Shown: in pieces, positions 31,779-39,828 of the stretch
Layout of the letters: each line of letters opens with the position of its first letter
Position numbering within the stretch: position 1 is the first letter of the stretch
Assembly (NCBI GenBank): GCA_002304995.1
Contig: DBPV01000078.1
Location: 1 to 45,027, forward strand
Direction: 5' to 3'
Length of the DNA stretch: 45,027 nucleotides
DNA from: Syntrophaceae bacterium UBA1411
GTDB taxonomy: Bacteria > Desulfobacterota > Syntrophia > Syntrophales > Smithellaceae
Notes under the pieces: generated by a model
The model's database searches: none
The model's input: only the letters and a program-made list of their open reading frames with translations
Told to the model about the DNA's origin: nothing
Program-made: the position numbers and the translations under genes

Positions 31779-33053
31779 ATGAGTTTTGAGAAGTTTCGTT
31801 TGAATGAAAAAGTACTGGACGGCGTCCGATCCGCCGGCTACACAGAACCGACGCCGATTCAGGCGCAGTCCATCGGACCGATCCTGGAGGGACGGGATAT
31901 TCTGGGGCTGGCGCAGACCGGCACGGGCAAGACGGCGGCGTTTGTTCTGCCGCTCCTGCACCGTCTGCTTCAGGGCCGGCGCGGCCGCGTGCGGGCTTTG
32001 ATTCTTGCGCCGACGCGGGAATTGGCCGAGCAGACCCATGAGGCGATTTTGCAGCTGGGACGGAAAACGGGGCTTGAGAGCGCCTCGGTTTACGGCGGCG
32101 TCAGTGTCACCAACCAGATCAACAGGCTGCGGTCGCGCGTGGATATCGTCTGTGCCTGTCCCGGCCGTCTGCTGGACCACATCGGCCGCAAAACGATCGA
32201 CCTGTCCGCGCTGGAAGTCCTGATTCTGGACGAAGCGGATCATATGTTCGACATGGGATTCCTGCCCGATGTCCGCCGGATTGTCCGGCACCTGCCGGTC
32301 CGCCGGCAGACGCTGCTTTTTTCCGCCACGATGCCGAAGGAAATCCGTTCGCTGGTCAATGATCTGCTTGTCGATCCCCTGCATGTTGAAATCGGCCGCA
32401 TGGCGCCCGTAGCGACGGTTTCCCACACGTTTTATCCGGTGCAGACCGGACAGAAAACGGCGCTGCTCAGGGATATCCTCGAGAAAACCGACATGCGGTC
32501 CGTGCTGGTTTTTACGCGGACGAAATCGCGCGCCAAAAGTCTGACCGCTCAGCTTTGTAAAAACGGCCACCGGGCCACCTCCCTGCACGGCAATCTGACG
32601 CAGATGAAGCGCCGCCAGTCTCTGGAAGGGTTTCGCGACGGACGCTACGAAGTGATGATTGCCACGGATATCGCCGCGCGCGGCATTGACGTCACCGACA
32701 TCTCGCATGTCATCAACTACGACATGCCGGACACGCCCGACGCTTTCACGCATCGCATCGGCAGAACCGGCCGGGCCGCAAAGACGGGCGACGCTCTTTC
32801 CTTTATCACCGGCGAAGACGCCGGCCTGCTTGGCACACTCAAGAAAATGCTGGGGGAAAAATTGCAGTACCAGGCGGTCAAGGGCTTGACGGTGAGCCCG
32901 GCGGACTGTGAGAGAGCGCCTGCCGGCGAAGTCTCCGCGCGACCCCGCCACAGAGCAAAATCTCTCTTCTCACGGACGCCGTCTGCGAGACGGTCCGGCG
33001 GACGGTCCTTTTCGGATCCCGGCTGGCTGTCCCGCGCACCGCAAACGGCCTAA
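31779..33053 (+). CDS. DEAD-box ATP-dependent RNA helicase (RhlE-like)
   Basis: A 424-residue helicase with all motifs: Q motif (EPTPIQAQSI), AQTGTGKT, APTRELAEQ, GGVS, DEADHMFDMGF (about 151-161), SATMP, VFTRTKSRAK, ATDIAARGIDV and HRIGRTGRA. The short basic C-terminal tail (about 370-424, rich in Arg and Ser) is typical of RhlE/CsdA-like proteins and probably binds RNA. It unwinds RNA, for example in ribosome assembly or mRNA turnover. Single-gene unit, followed by a double hairpin. Confidence 0.96.
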   Translation: MSFEKFRLNEKVLDGVRSAGYTEPTPIQAQSIGPILEGRDILGLAQTGTGKTAAFVLPLLHRLLQGRRGRVRALILAPTRELAEQTHEAILQLGRKTGLESASVYGGVSVTNQINRLRSRVDIVCACPGRLLDHIGRKTIDLSALEVLILDEADHMFDMGFLPDVRRIVRHLPVRRQTLLFSATMPKEIRSLVNDLLVDPLHVEIGRMAPVATVSHTFYPVQTGQKTALLRDILEKTDMRSVLVFTRTKSRAKSLTAQLCKNGHRATSLHGNLTQMKRRQSLEGFRDGRYEVMIATDIAARGIDVTDISHVINYDMPDTPDAFTHRIGRTGRAAKTGDALSFITGEDAGLLGTLKKMLGEKLQYQAVKGLTVSPADCERAPAGEVSARPRHRAKSLFSRTPSARRSGGRSFSDPGWLSRAPQTA

Positions 33054-33074
33054 CCGCAATCACAAGATAAACGG

Positions 33075-33143
33075 GTCTCCGGCCGCCTGCGCAGAAGCAG
33101 GCGACCGGAGACGGGCTCCGCTTCCGGAGCCGACATCTTTTTA
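33075..33143 (+). terminator. Tandem hairpins with T-run after the helicase gene
   Basis: The first stem, GTCTCCGG (33075-33082) with its CGCCTGC continuation, pairs with GCAGGCG and CCGGAGAC (33097-33112). The second stem, GGCTCCG (33114-33120) / CGGAGCC (33125-33131), is followed by a T-rich tail at 33137-33143. Confidence 0.75.
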
Positions 33144-33158
33144 TTGACCCGAAAAATA

Positions 33159-33186
33159 TTGACACAGCAGCGGATTCTGCTAAGTT
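33159..33186 (+). promoter_or_regulatory. Sigma-70-like promoter of the SPFH gene
   Basis: TTGACA at 33159-33164, 16-bp spacer, TAAGTT at 33181-33186; leader of about 85 nt. Confidence 0.5.
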
Positions 33187-33276
33187 GAAGCCGCTTATCT
33201 CATCGTGTCTCGGCTGCCGCCGGCCGGCGGCCAAAGCTGCATTCATCATCAATAATCTTATCGAGGAGGTGTCGCA

Positions 33277-34083
33277 ATGAACGGACAGAAAGTGCCAGGG
33301 AAACCTGTTTTGATCGGGGCTGCCGGGCTTTTCCTGATTCTGGTGATCATCTCGACGTATTTCGGCGTCGATGCGGGAGAACGCGGCGTGGTGCTGCGCT
33401 TTGGAGAAGTCAACCGCGTGGTTGAGCCCGGGGCGCGCTTTAAAATTCCCCTGGCGGAACAGGTGGTGTTCATGACGGTGCGCGTGCAGAAGACCACGAC
33501 CAAAACGGAAGCGGCCAGCCGGGATCTCCAGACGGTGCAGACCACCATGGTTCTCAACTACAATCTGGATCCGGCCAAGGCCGGCGCGATGTACTCCACC
33601 ATCGGGCTTACCTACAACGAACGGGTGATCGACCCCGCCGTCAAGGAAAGCTTCAAGGCGGCGGCGGCCCGCTACACGGCCGAAGAACTGATTTCCAAGC
33701 GCGAAACGCTCAAGGCCGAAGTCCGCAACTACCTGCGCGACCGGCTGGTGGTTTACGGCGTCAACGTGGTCGATTTGTCCATTACGGATTTCGAGTTTTC
33801 CGCCGAATTCAACAAGGCCATTGAAGCCAAGCAGACAGCCGAGCAGAATGCGCTGCGCGCCAAGCGCGATCTGGAGCGCATCAAGGTGGAGGCGGAGCAG
33901 AAGGTCACCTCCGCCCGCGCGGAGGCTGAAGCGCTGCGCCTGCAACGGCAGGTGATCTCGCCGGAACTGATCCAGCTGCGCCAGATCGAAGCGCAGCTCA
34001 AGGCCATCGAGAAATGGGACGGGAAAATGCCCAGCGTGACCGGCGGCGCCGTGCCGTTTATTTCGGTGGAAAAAACAAAATAG
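33277..34083 (+). CDS. SPFH/prohibitin-family membrane protein
   Basis: A 268-residue protein. A short N-terminal membrane segment (about 9-27) is followed by an SPFH domain: DAGERGVVLRFGEVNRVVEPG, then TKTEAASRDLQTVQT and the VNVVDLSITDFEFS stretch. Residues about 180-245 form a charged helix rich in Ala, Glu and Arg, likely a coiled coil for ring assembly. Prohibitin-like proteins form membrane rings that organise microdomains or modulate proteases. No NfeD partner or FtsH gene is adjacent. The ATG at 33277 follows GAGGAGGT at 33261-33268. Confidence 0.9.
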   Translation: MNGQKVPGKPVLIGAAGLFLILVIISTYFGVDAGERGVVLRFGEVNRVVEPGARFKIPLAEQVVFMTVRVQKTTTKTEAASRDLQTVQTTMVLNYNLDPAKAGAMYSTIGLTYNERVIDPAVKESFKAAAARYTAEELISKRETLKAEVRNYLRDRLVVYGVNVVDLSITDFEFSAEFNKAIEAKQTAEQNALRAKRDLERIKVEAEQKVTSARAEAEALRLQRQVISPELIQLRQIEAQLKAIEKWDGKMPSVTGGAVPFISVEKTK

Positions 34084-34140
34084 TCCGCGCCGGAAAGAGC
34101 ATCAAATAAGCCTGCGTCCGGCGGATGCCGCCCGGACAGA

Positions 34141-34171
34141 AGAGCGCCCCCGTGAAAGGGCGCTCTTTTTT
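34141..34171 (+). terminator. Rho-independent terminator after the SPFH gene
   Basis: Stem AGAGCGCCC (34141-34149) / GGGCGCTCT (34158-34166), 8-nt loop, T run to 34171. Confidence 0.9.
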
Positions 34172-34233
34172 ATCGTGCATCCTTGCGGGATGCGCTTCCC
34201 CCCGGCGGTGGAAGTCCTCGCCCCAAAAATCCC

Positions 34234-34287
34234 TTGACTTTTTTGCCGCGGAGATTTAACCACGTAGTTAAACTGATCGGTTAAACC
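34234..34287 (+). promoter_or_regulatory. Promoter and likely TetR operator of the ABC exporter operon
   Basis: TTGACT at 34234-34239 is followed 15-16 bp on by a TTTAAC/TTAACC -10-like element. Overlapping it is an 18-bp near-palindrome at 34255-34272, TTTAACCACGTAGTTAAA, with two mismatched positions. A related GGTTAAACC lies at 34279-34287, so GTTAAAC occurs twice in direct orientation. A repressor bound here would block the promoter. The downstream TetR gene makes autoregulation likely. Confidence 0.55.
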
Positions 34288-34343
34288 ATTCAGTGGGATT
34301 TCTGCCGGGGCGGTCGCCCGGACAAAACCGGCCTGGAGAAAAA

Positions 34344-34955
34344 ATGGCGAAAGTGAAAACGGCGGATAAGATCCTGAACGCGGCCCGGGCGGCATTTGCC
34401 GAAAACGGCTACTGCGGAACGCACATGGACGCCATTGCTCTGCGGGCGGGCGTCAACAAGGCTGCGCTGTATTATCACATCGGCGACAAGGACACGCTTT
34501 ATGCCCGTGTGCTCCACGAAGTGCTGGGAAATATCGCCGCCGGCGTCAAACAGGCGGTCGCGGCGGCCGACGGCCCTGAAGAGAAGCTCAGAAGTTATAT
34601 CCGCTTTATGGCGGCGGCCGTGATCAGAAATCCCGAACTGCCGCCGATCATGATGCGGGAGATCGCCGGTGGCGGAGCGCATCTGCCGCGCCTGGTCGTG
34701 GAAGACATCGCCGGCGTCCTCGCGATCCTGATGGGGATTCTGGATGAGGGACGGGAAAAGGGGATTTTTACGGACACGGTGCTTTTTCTCATCCACACCA
34801 TGATCATGGGCACGATTCTGCTGTATTCAAGAAGCGAGCCGATCAAGGACCGGCAATCCTGGCTGCCCGCTTCCCTGAAACGCCGTGACAGAAAACTGAA
34901 AGGCAGCCTGGGCGACGCGGTGGGTGAACTGGTGCTCAAAGCCATCAAAAAATGA
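34344..34955 (+). CDS. TetR-family transcriptional regulator
   Basis: A 203-residue regulator. The N-terminal helix-turn-helix domain (about 6-52) has TADKILNAARAAFAENGY and VNKAALYYHIGDKDTLY, the recognition helix being close to the family consensus. The C-terminal ligand domain (about 60-203) is specific to the protein. It heads an operon with the gene order of E. coli cecR-ybhGFSR, in which CecR is a TetR regulator responding to antibiotics, so a drug- or toxin-responsive repressor is likely. The start at 34344 is preceded by TGGAG; an in-frame start 51 bp upstream lies at the operator-proximal leader and lacks such a site. Confidence 0.92.
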   Translation: MAKVKTADKILNAARAAFAENGYCGTHMDAIALRAGVNKAALYYHIGDKDTLYARVLHEVLGNIAAGVKQAVAAADGPEEKLRSYIRFMAAAVIRNPELPPIMMREIAGGGAHLPRLVVEDIAGVLAILMGILDEGREKGIFTDTVLFLIHTMIMGTILLYSRSEPIKDRQSWLPASLKRRDRKLKGSLGDAVGELVLKAIKK

Positions 34956-34976
34956 CCGGGCGGCCGGGAGTCGAAC

Positions 34977-35990
34977 GTGAAAAAGAAAATAGTCATCGCG
35001 GTTTTTGTTTTGCTTTTTGTCGGCGCGGGACTGCTCGTTTTCATCGGGCAGCAGCGCAAAAACAGCGGGGAACTGCTTTACTCGGGAACCGTTGAGGCCA
35101 CGCAGGCCAGGCTTTCCTTTCAGGCGCCGGGCCGCGTCGCGAAGGTTTTCGTCCAGGAGGGCCAGGCGGTGAAGAAGGACCAGCTGCTTGCGGCGCTGGA
35201 CCGGGCGGAATTCGCAACGCGCCTCGAACAGGCCCGGGCCAACCGGGAGCGCGCCGAAAAAACGAAGCAGCAGCTCGAGACGGCGCTGAAACTCTACCAA
35301 AAAACTCTGCCCGCGGAAGTCGCGCGGGCACAGGCCGCCGTCAAAAGCGCAGAGGATTCCCTGGCGGACGCGGAAAAGAACTATCAGCGCTTCGAAGAGC
35401 TTTTCCGCCAGGACGTGGTGACGGAGAAGGAGCGCGACACGCTGAAACTCCACTACGACGTAAGCCGGTCGCGCCTGGAGGAGGCCGAAGCGGCGCTCAG
35501 ACTGTCGCGCGGCAATCTGCTGCGCATCGACGCAGCCGCCAAGGACATCGCCGCGGCCGACGCGCAAATCGCCGCGGCCCGCGCGGCGCAGGAGCAGGCG
35601 GCCATTATACTGGACTATACCGAGTTGAAATCTCCGGCCGACGGTGTGATCACCAGCCGCAACATCGAACCGGGCGAGACGGTCAGCGTCGGGCGGGAAG
35701 TCCTGACCGTTTCCGAACTCGAGCGCGTGGATTTGAAAATCTACGTCGGCGAGACGGAAATCGGAAAAGTCCGGCCCGGCCAGAAGGTGAAGGTCAGCGT
35801 CGATACCTTTCCGGGGAAAACCTACGACGGCGTGGTTTCCTTCGTTTCTCCGGAGGGGGAGTTTACGCCGAAGATCATCCAGACCCAGAAGGAAAGGGTC
35901 AAGCTGGTTTACCGGGTGAAAGTGTCCGTCGCCAATCCCCGCTATGAACTCAAACCGGGCATGCCGGCGGACGCCCGTCTGGTTCCGTAA
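34977..35990 (+). CDS. HlyD/YbhG-type membrane fusion protein
   Basis: A 337-residue periplasmic adaptor. The N-terminal membrane anchor is at about 4-22. A barrel-sandwich half (YSGTVEATQARLSFQAPGRV) is followed by a long coiled-coil hairpin (about 75-200, rich in Ala, Glu and Arg), the second lipoyl half (YTELKSPADGVITSRNIEPG) and a beta-barrel (about 240-335). It links the inner-membrane ABC exporter to an outer-membrane channel; no TolC-like gene is in the window. The start is GTG at 34977 with GGGAG upstream, 22 bp after the TetR gene. Confidence 0.92.
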   Translation: MKKKIVIAVFVLLFVGAGLLVFIGQQRKNSGELLYSGTVEATQARLSFQAPGRVAKVFVQEGQAVKKDQLLAALDRAEFATRLEQARANRERAEKTKQQLETALKLYQKTLPAEVARAQAAVKSAEDSLADAEKNYQRFEELFRQDVVTEKERDTLKLHYDVSRSRLEEAEAALRLSRGNLLRIDAAAKDIAAADAQIAAARAAQEQAAIILDYTELKSPADGVITSRNIEPGETVSVGREVLTVSELERVDLKIYVGETEIGKVRPGQKVKVSVDTFPGKTYDGVVSFVSPEGEFTPKIIQTQKERVKLVYRVKVSVANPRYELKPGMPADARLVP

Positions 35991-36002
35991 GCGGAGGATG
36001 CG

Positions 36003-36776
36003 ATGGCCGATCCATTCGACATGGCGCACCCGATGGTGGACGTCAAGAATCTCTCGGTTCGTTTCGGACAAATTGAAGCCGTCCGGAACGTTTCGTTTTG
36101 CGTCGAGGCGGGCGCCATTTTCGGACTGGTCGGCTCCGACGGGGCCGGCAAGTCCAGCGTGCTTCGTCTTCTGGCGGGCATGCTGCGTCCCGCGCAGGGC
36201 GACATTTACATCGACGGCCTCAACGCCGCCCGGGAGCGGCGCAAACTCAAGCATCGCGTGGGCTATATGCCCCAGCGCTTCGGCCTTTACCCGGATCTCA
36301 CCGTGGATGAGAACATGGCGTTTTTCATGGATGTCTTCGGCGTGGCGCGGGCCCGGCGGAAGGAACGCCGGGAAAAATATCTCGGCTTTTCCAACCTGCT
36401 GCCCTTTGCCGGACGAATGGCCGGCAATCTGTCCGGCGGCATGAAGCAGAAGCTCGGCTTGGCCTGCGTGCTGGTCCACGAACCGAAGCTCCTGGTGCTG
36501 GACGAGCCGACCAACGGCGTCGATCCCGTCTCCCGCCGCGAATTCTGGGATATTCTGATCCGCATGAAAGATTCGGGCATGACGATTGTGGTGTCCACCG
36601 CCTATCTGGACGAAGGCGAAAAGTGCGACCGTCTGGCCCTGATGCACGCGGGCGTCATCCTGGAGCAAAACGTTCCCGCGGCCATCCGCGGCGCGCACGA
36701 CTCGCTGGAAGCGGCGGTCGTCTTGCGGATTCGGGAAGCGGACAAGGAGCTGGCGCATGACCTCTTCTCCCTCTGA
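36003..36776 (+). CDS. ABC transporter ATP-binding protein (first YbhF-like half)
   Basis: A 257-residue ATPase. Walker A is GSDGAGKSS (about 44-52), the signature is NLSGGMKQK, and Walker B LLVLDEPTNGVDP is followed by a His-switch position replaced by a Thr-Ala stretch (VSTAYLDEGEKCDR). In E. coli YbhF two such domains are fused; here they are separate genes. The last 20 bp overlap the next gene, indicating translational coupling. Confidence 0.93.
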   Translation: MADPFDMAHPMVDVKNLSVRFGQIEAVRNVSFCVEAGAIFGLVGSDGAGKSSVLRLLAGMLRPAQGDIYIDGLNAARERRKLKHRVGYMPQRFGLYPDLTVDENMAFFMDVFGVARARRKERREKYLGFSNLLPFAGRMAGNLSGGMKQKLGLACVLVHEPKLLVLDEPTNGVDPVSRREFWDILIRMKDSGMTIVVSTAYLDEGEKCDRLALMHAGVILEQNVPAAIRGAHDSLEAAVVLRIREADKELAHDLFSL

Positions 36777-37512
36777 TGCCATTGTCGTCACCGACCTGGA
36801 AAAGAAATTCGGCGATTTCGTCGCGGTCGATAAAATCAGTTTTTCGGTTCGGAAAGGGGAAATCTTCGGCTTCCTCGGCTCCAACGGGTCCGGCAAATCC
36901 ACCACCATCCGCATGCTGTGCGGCATTCTCACGCCGACCTCCGGAACCGGCATGGTCGCGGGGTACGACATGGTGCGCGAGCCGGAGGCCGTCAAGCAGT
37001 CCATCGGCTACATGTCGCAGAAGTTTTCCCTGTATGAAGACCTGACGCCTTACGAAAACGTGCGCTTTTATCTGGGCGTTTACAGCGTGCCGCAGAAGGA
37101 CTGGCCCGAACGCATCGACTGGATTCTGAACATGACGCGCCTGTCGGAGGCGCGCCACCGAATGACGCGGGATCTGCCGCAGGGCTGGCGCCAGCGGCTG
37201 GCGCTGGGATGCGCGCTTTTGCACCGGCCGCGGATTCTGTTTCTCGACGAACCGACGTCGGGCGTCGATCCCCTGTCACGCGAGCATTTCTGGAACTTCA
37301 TCCGCCAGCTCGCCGCCGCGGGCATCACAATTTTTGTGACGACGCATTACATGGATGAGGCGCGCTTCTGCGAGCGCATCGTCATGATCAACGCCGGCCG
37401 GATTGTGGCTATGGGATCGCCTCCGGAAATCATTGCGGCGGCCTGTCCGGATGCGCCAAAGGCCGACCTGGCCGATGCATTTGTCCGTTTGATGAAGAGG
37501 AGCCCAGCGTGA
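36757..37512 (+). CDS. ABC transporter ATP-binding protein (second YbhF-like half)
   Basis: A 251-residue ATPase. Walker A GSNGSGKST (about 43-51), Walker B ILFLDEPTSGVDP and the switch His in TTHYMDEARFC are intact. The signature is DLPQGWRQRLALG instead of LSGGQ, with only the second Gly kept, so the two ATPases are probably not equivalent and may form an asymmetric heterodimer. Its stop overlaps the permease start (GTGA at 37509-37512). Confidence 0.93.
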   Translation: MTSSPSDAIVVTDLEKKFGDFVAVDKISFSVRKGEIFGFLGSNGSGKSTTIRMLCGILTPTSGTGMVAGYDMVREPEAVKQSIGYMSQKFSLYEDLTPYENVRFYLGVYSVPQKDWPERIDWILNMTRLSEARHRMTRDLPQGWRQRLALGCALLHRPRILFLDEPTSGVDPLSREHFWNFIRQLAAAGITIFVTTHYMDEARFCERIVMINAGRIVAMGSPPEIIAAACPDAPKADLADAFVRLMKRSPA

Positions 37513-38642
37513 ATCCTGTCAGGCTCAAAGCCATCGTCCGGAAGGAATTTTATCACTTGATCCGCGATGCCCGAAGCCTCTACCTGGCGTTTGCCGTTCC
37601 GCTTCTGCTCATCATCCTTTTCGGTTATGCGCTGAGCCTGGATGTGGACCACATCAAGACCGTTGTTGCGGACTACGACCGCTCGGCGGAAAGCCGCGAT
37701 TTCATCGAGCGGCTGTCCGCTTCCCCCTATTTCGATATCATCGCCCAACCGGATTCCGCCGCAAAGATCGGGGGCTACCTGGACCGGGATGCCGCGTCCG
37801 TGGCGATCGTCATTCCGCCTGACTTTGAGCGCAACATCCGGGCGGACCGCGCCGCGCCGATGCAGATCATCATCGACGGCAGCGACCCGATTTTCGCCGG
37901 CGCCGTGCGCGGCTACCTCACGGCTTTCACCGATGCGCAAAACGCCCAGCGGCTGCGGGCCTACCTCAACCGCGGAGGGCAGAGGGCCATCGCGCCTCCC
38001 GTGGACGGCCGGGTCCGCGTCTGGTTCAATGAAGACATGGAGAGCCGGAATTTCATTCTGCCGGGGATTATCGCCATCATCATCATGATTGCCGGCGCCA
38101 TGCTGACGTCGCTGGTGATCGCCCGGGAATACGAAAGCGGCACCATGGAAACGATCCGGTCTCTGCCGGTGACCGCGGGCGAACTTCTGCTGGGGAAGGC
38201 CATTCCCTACTTTTTCATCGGTCTTGTCGACGTCCTCATCGCCATGCTGCTGGGACAGGTCCTGTTCGGCGTCGTGATGAAGGGGAATTTCTGGCTCATG
38301 ATCCTGGCCACGTCGCTGTACCTGGTGTGCGCCCTTTTTCTGGGGCTTCTGATTTCGTCCGCCACCAAGTCCCAGCTGGTGGCCAACCAGGCGGCGGTCA
38401 TGCTGACCTATCTGCCGTCGCTTCTGCTGTCCAATTTCGTCTTTCCGATCGTCAACATGCCGGCGGTCCTGCAGTGGCTGACCTATCTGGTGCCGGCGCG
38501 CTACTATATCGATGTTCTGGTGGGCGTTTATCTGCGCGACACCGGCCTGCACTACCTGGCGCCGGACCTGGCCGTGCTGGGCGGCATGGGTCTGGTGCTG
38601 GCGGCCGCCAACTTCCTGATCCTGAAGAAGGAGGGCCTGTGA
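37509..38642 (+). CDS. ABC-2 type permease (YbhS-like)
   Basis: A 377-residue permease. One N-terminal membrane helix (about 22-42) precedes a large extracytoplasmic domain (about 45-170). Five further segments lie at about 178-372, with REYESGTMETIRSLPVTAGELLLGK as the conserved coupling loop of the YbhS/YbhR family. With its partner it forms the membrane part of an exporter, probably for drugs or lipophilic compounds. The start is GTG at 37509, overlapping the previous stop. Confidence 0.92.
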   Translation: MNPVRLKAIVRKEFYHLIRDARSLYLAFAVPLLLIILFGYALSLDVDHIKTVVADYDRSAESRDFIERLSASPYFDIIAQPDSAAKIGGYLDRDAASVAIVIPPDFERNIRADRAAPMQIIIDGSDPIFAGAVRGYLTAFTDAQNAQRLRAYLNRGGQRAIAPPVDGRVRVWFNEDMESRNFILPGIIAIIIMIAGAMLTSLVIAREYESGTMETIRSLPVTAGELLLGKAIPYFFIGLVDVLIAMLLGQVLFGVVMKGNFWLMILATSLYLVCALFLGLLISSATKSQLVANQAAVMLTYLPSLLLSNFVFPIVNMPAVLQWLTYLVPARYYIDVLVGVYLRDTGLHYLAPDLAVLGGMGLVLAAANFLILKKEGL

Positions 38643-39760
38643 GCTGGCTCAGAATCCGCGAACTGGTCCGCAAGGAATTTATCCAGCTTCTGCGCGACAA
38701 GCGCAACCGCCTGGTGCTTTTTGCCGCGCCGATCATCCAGATGCTGGTCTTCGGCTATGTCGTCAACTACGACATCCGCCATATCCGCCTGGCGGTGGTG
38801 GATTACTCGCAGACGCGGGAAAGCCGGGAGCTGGTCGACGCCTTTACCGGCAGCCGTCTTTTCTTCGTAACCCACACGCTTTCGGACGATAAAGGGCTCA
38901 CGGACCTGCTGCTGCGCGGCCGGGTGGACATGGGGCTCGGCATCGCCCCCGACTTCGCGGCGCGCCTGCGCAGCGGAAAGACCGCCGCCGTCCAGATTCT
39001 GGCCGACGGATCGATGAGCAACATGGCGGCGCTGCGCGTGGCCTACGCAGCCAGCGTCCTGGATCGCTACAATTCGGACAAGCTCCGTGAACTCCAGGCC
39101 CGCCAGATTTCCTACGGCCGCATCGACGCCCGCATCCGCACCTGGTACAATCCGAACATCGAAAGCCAGTACTTTTTTGTGCCCGGCATCGTTGCCTTCG
39201 TCATCATGCTGATATCGCTTCTGCTGACGTCGATTGCCATCATCCGGGAAAAGGAAGCGGGCACGATGGAGCAGCTCATCGTCACGCCGCTGCGGCCCTC
39301 CGAGCTGATCCTCGGAAAAACCATTCCCTATACCATCATATCGCTTGTGCAGCTTGCGGCAGTCATCATCGCCGCCATTGCCTGGTTTAAAATTCCTCTG
39401 GCCGGCAGCGTCGGACTGCTGTTTTTCGCCGCCTGCCTGTTTCTGCTCAGCACGCTGGGGATCGGCCTCTTCATTTCCACCATCTCCGCGACCCAGCAGC
39501 AGGCCATGATGACGACCTTTTTTTTCATCCTGCCTTTTTTCATGCTGAGCGGTTTTGTTTTCCCCATCGACAACATGCCGGCCGTCGTGCAGGCGCTCAC
39601 GTATCTCAATCCGCTGCGGTATTTCCTCATCATCCTGCGGGGCATCTTTCTCAAGGGCATCGGCCTGGACATTCTCTGGCCGCAGTACGTTTATCTGGCG
39701 CTGCTCGGGACGATTGTTTTTTCCGGCGCGATTGTCCGCTTTAAAAAACGCCTGGATTAG
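38639..39760 (+). CDS. ABC-2 type permease (YbhR-like)
   Basis: A 373-residue permease paralogous to the previous one: N-terminal helix about 22-40, periplasmic domain to about 175, then five segments, with REKEAGTMEQLIVTPLRPSELILGK as the coupling loop. The GTG at 38639 overlaps the stop of the preceding gene by four bases (GTGA) and has AAGGAGGG at 38627-38634; longer in-frame starts lie inside the YbhS-like gene and were rejected. It is the last exporter gene; 68 bp later an unrelated gene begins on the same strand. Confidence 0.92.
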   Translation: MSWLRIRELVRKEFIQLLRDKRNRLVLFAAPIIQMLVFGYVVNYDIRHIRLAVVDYSQTRESRELVDAFTGSRLFFVTHTLSDDKGLTDLLLRGRVDMGLGIAPDFAARLRSGKTAAVQILADGSMSNMAALRVAYAASVLDRYNSDKLRELQARQISYGRIDARIRTWYNPNIESQYFFVPGIVAFVIMLISLLLTSIAIIREKEAGTMEQLIVTPLRPSELILGKTIPYTIISLVQLAAVIIAAIAWFKIPLAGSVGLLFFAACLFLLSTLGIGLFISTISATQQQAMMTTFFFILPFFMLSGFVFPIDNMPAVVQALTYLNPLRYFLIILRGIFLKGIGLDILWPQYVYLALLGTIVFSGAIVRFKKRLD

Positions 39761-39828
39761 TGTAGAAAAGGACAGGAACGCAGCGAAAAACGATTGCGGA
39801 CGTTTTCCGCACGCAGGGACGGGCAGGT

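Noticed and set aside
33054..33276. Small coding region between helicase and SPFH genes
   Set aside because: The interval is filled by tandem hairpins and a promoter; the open frames there have no ribosome site.
34827..37004. 725-codon open frame on the minus strand
   Set aside because: It is antisense to the HlyD and ABC genes, whose motifs are unambiguous; composition is that of a shadow frame.
38327..38638. N-terminal extension of the second ABC permease
   Set aside because: It overlaps the first permease; the GTG at 38639 has AAGGAGGG and gives the normal family length.
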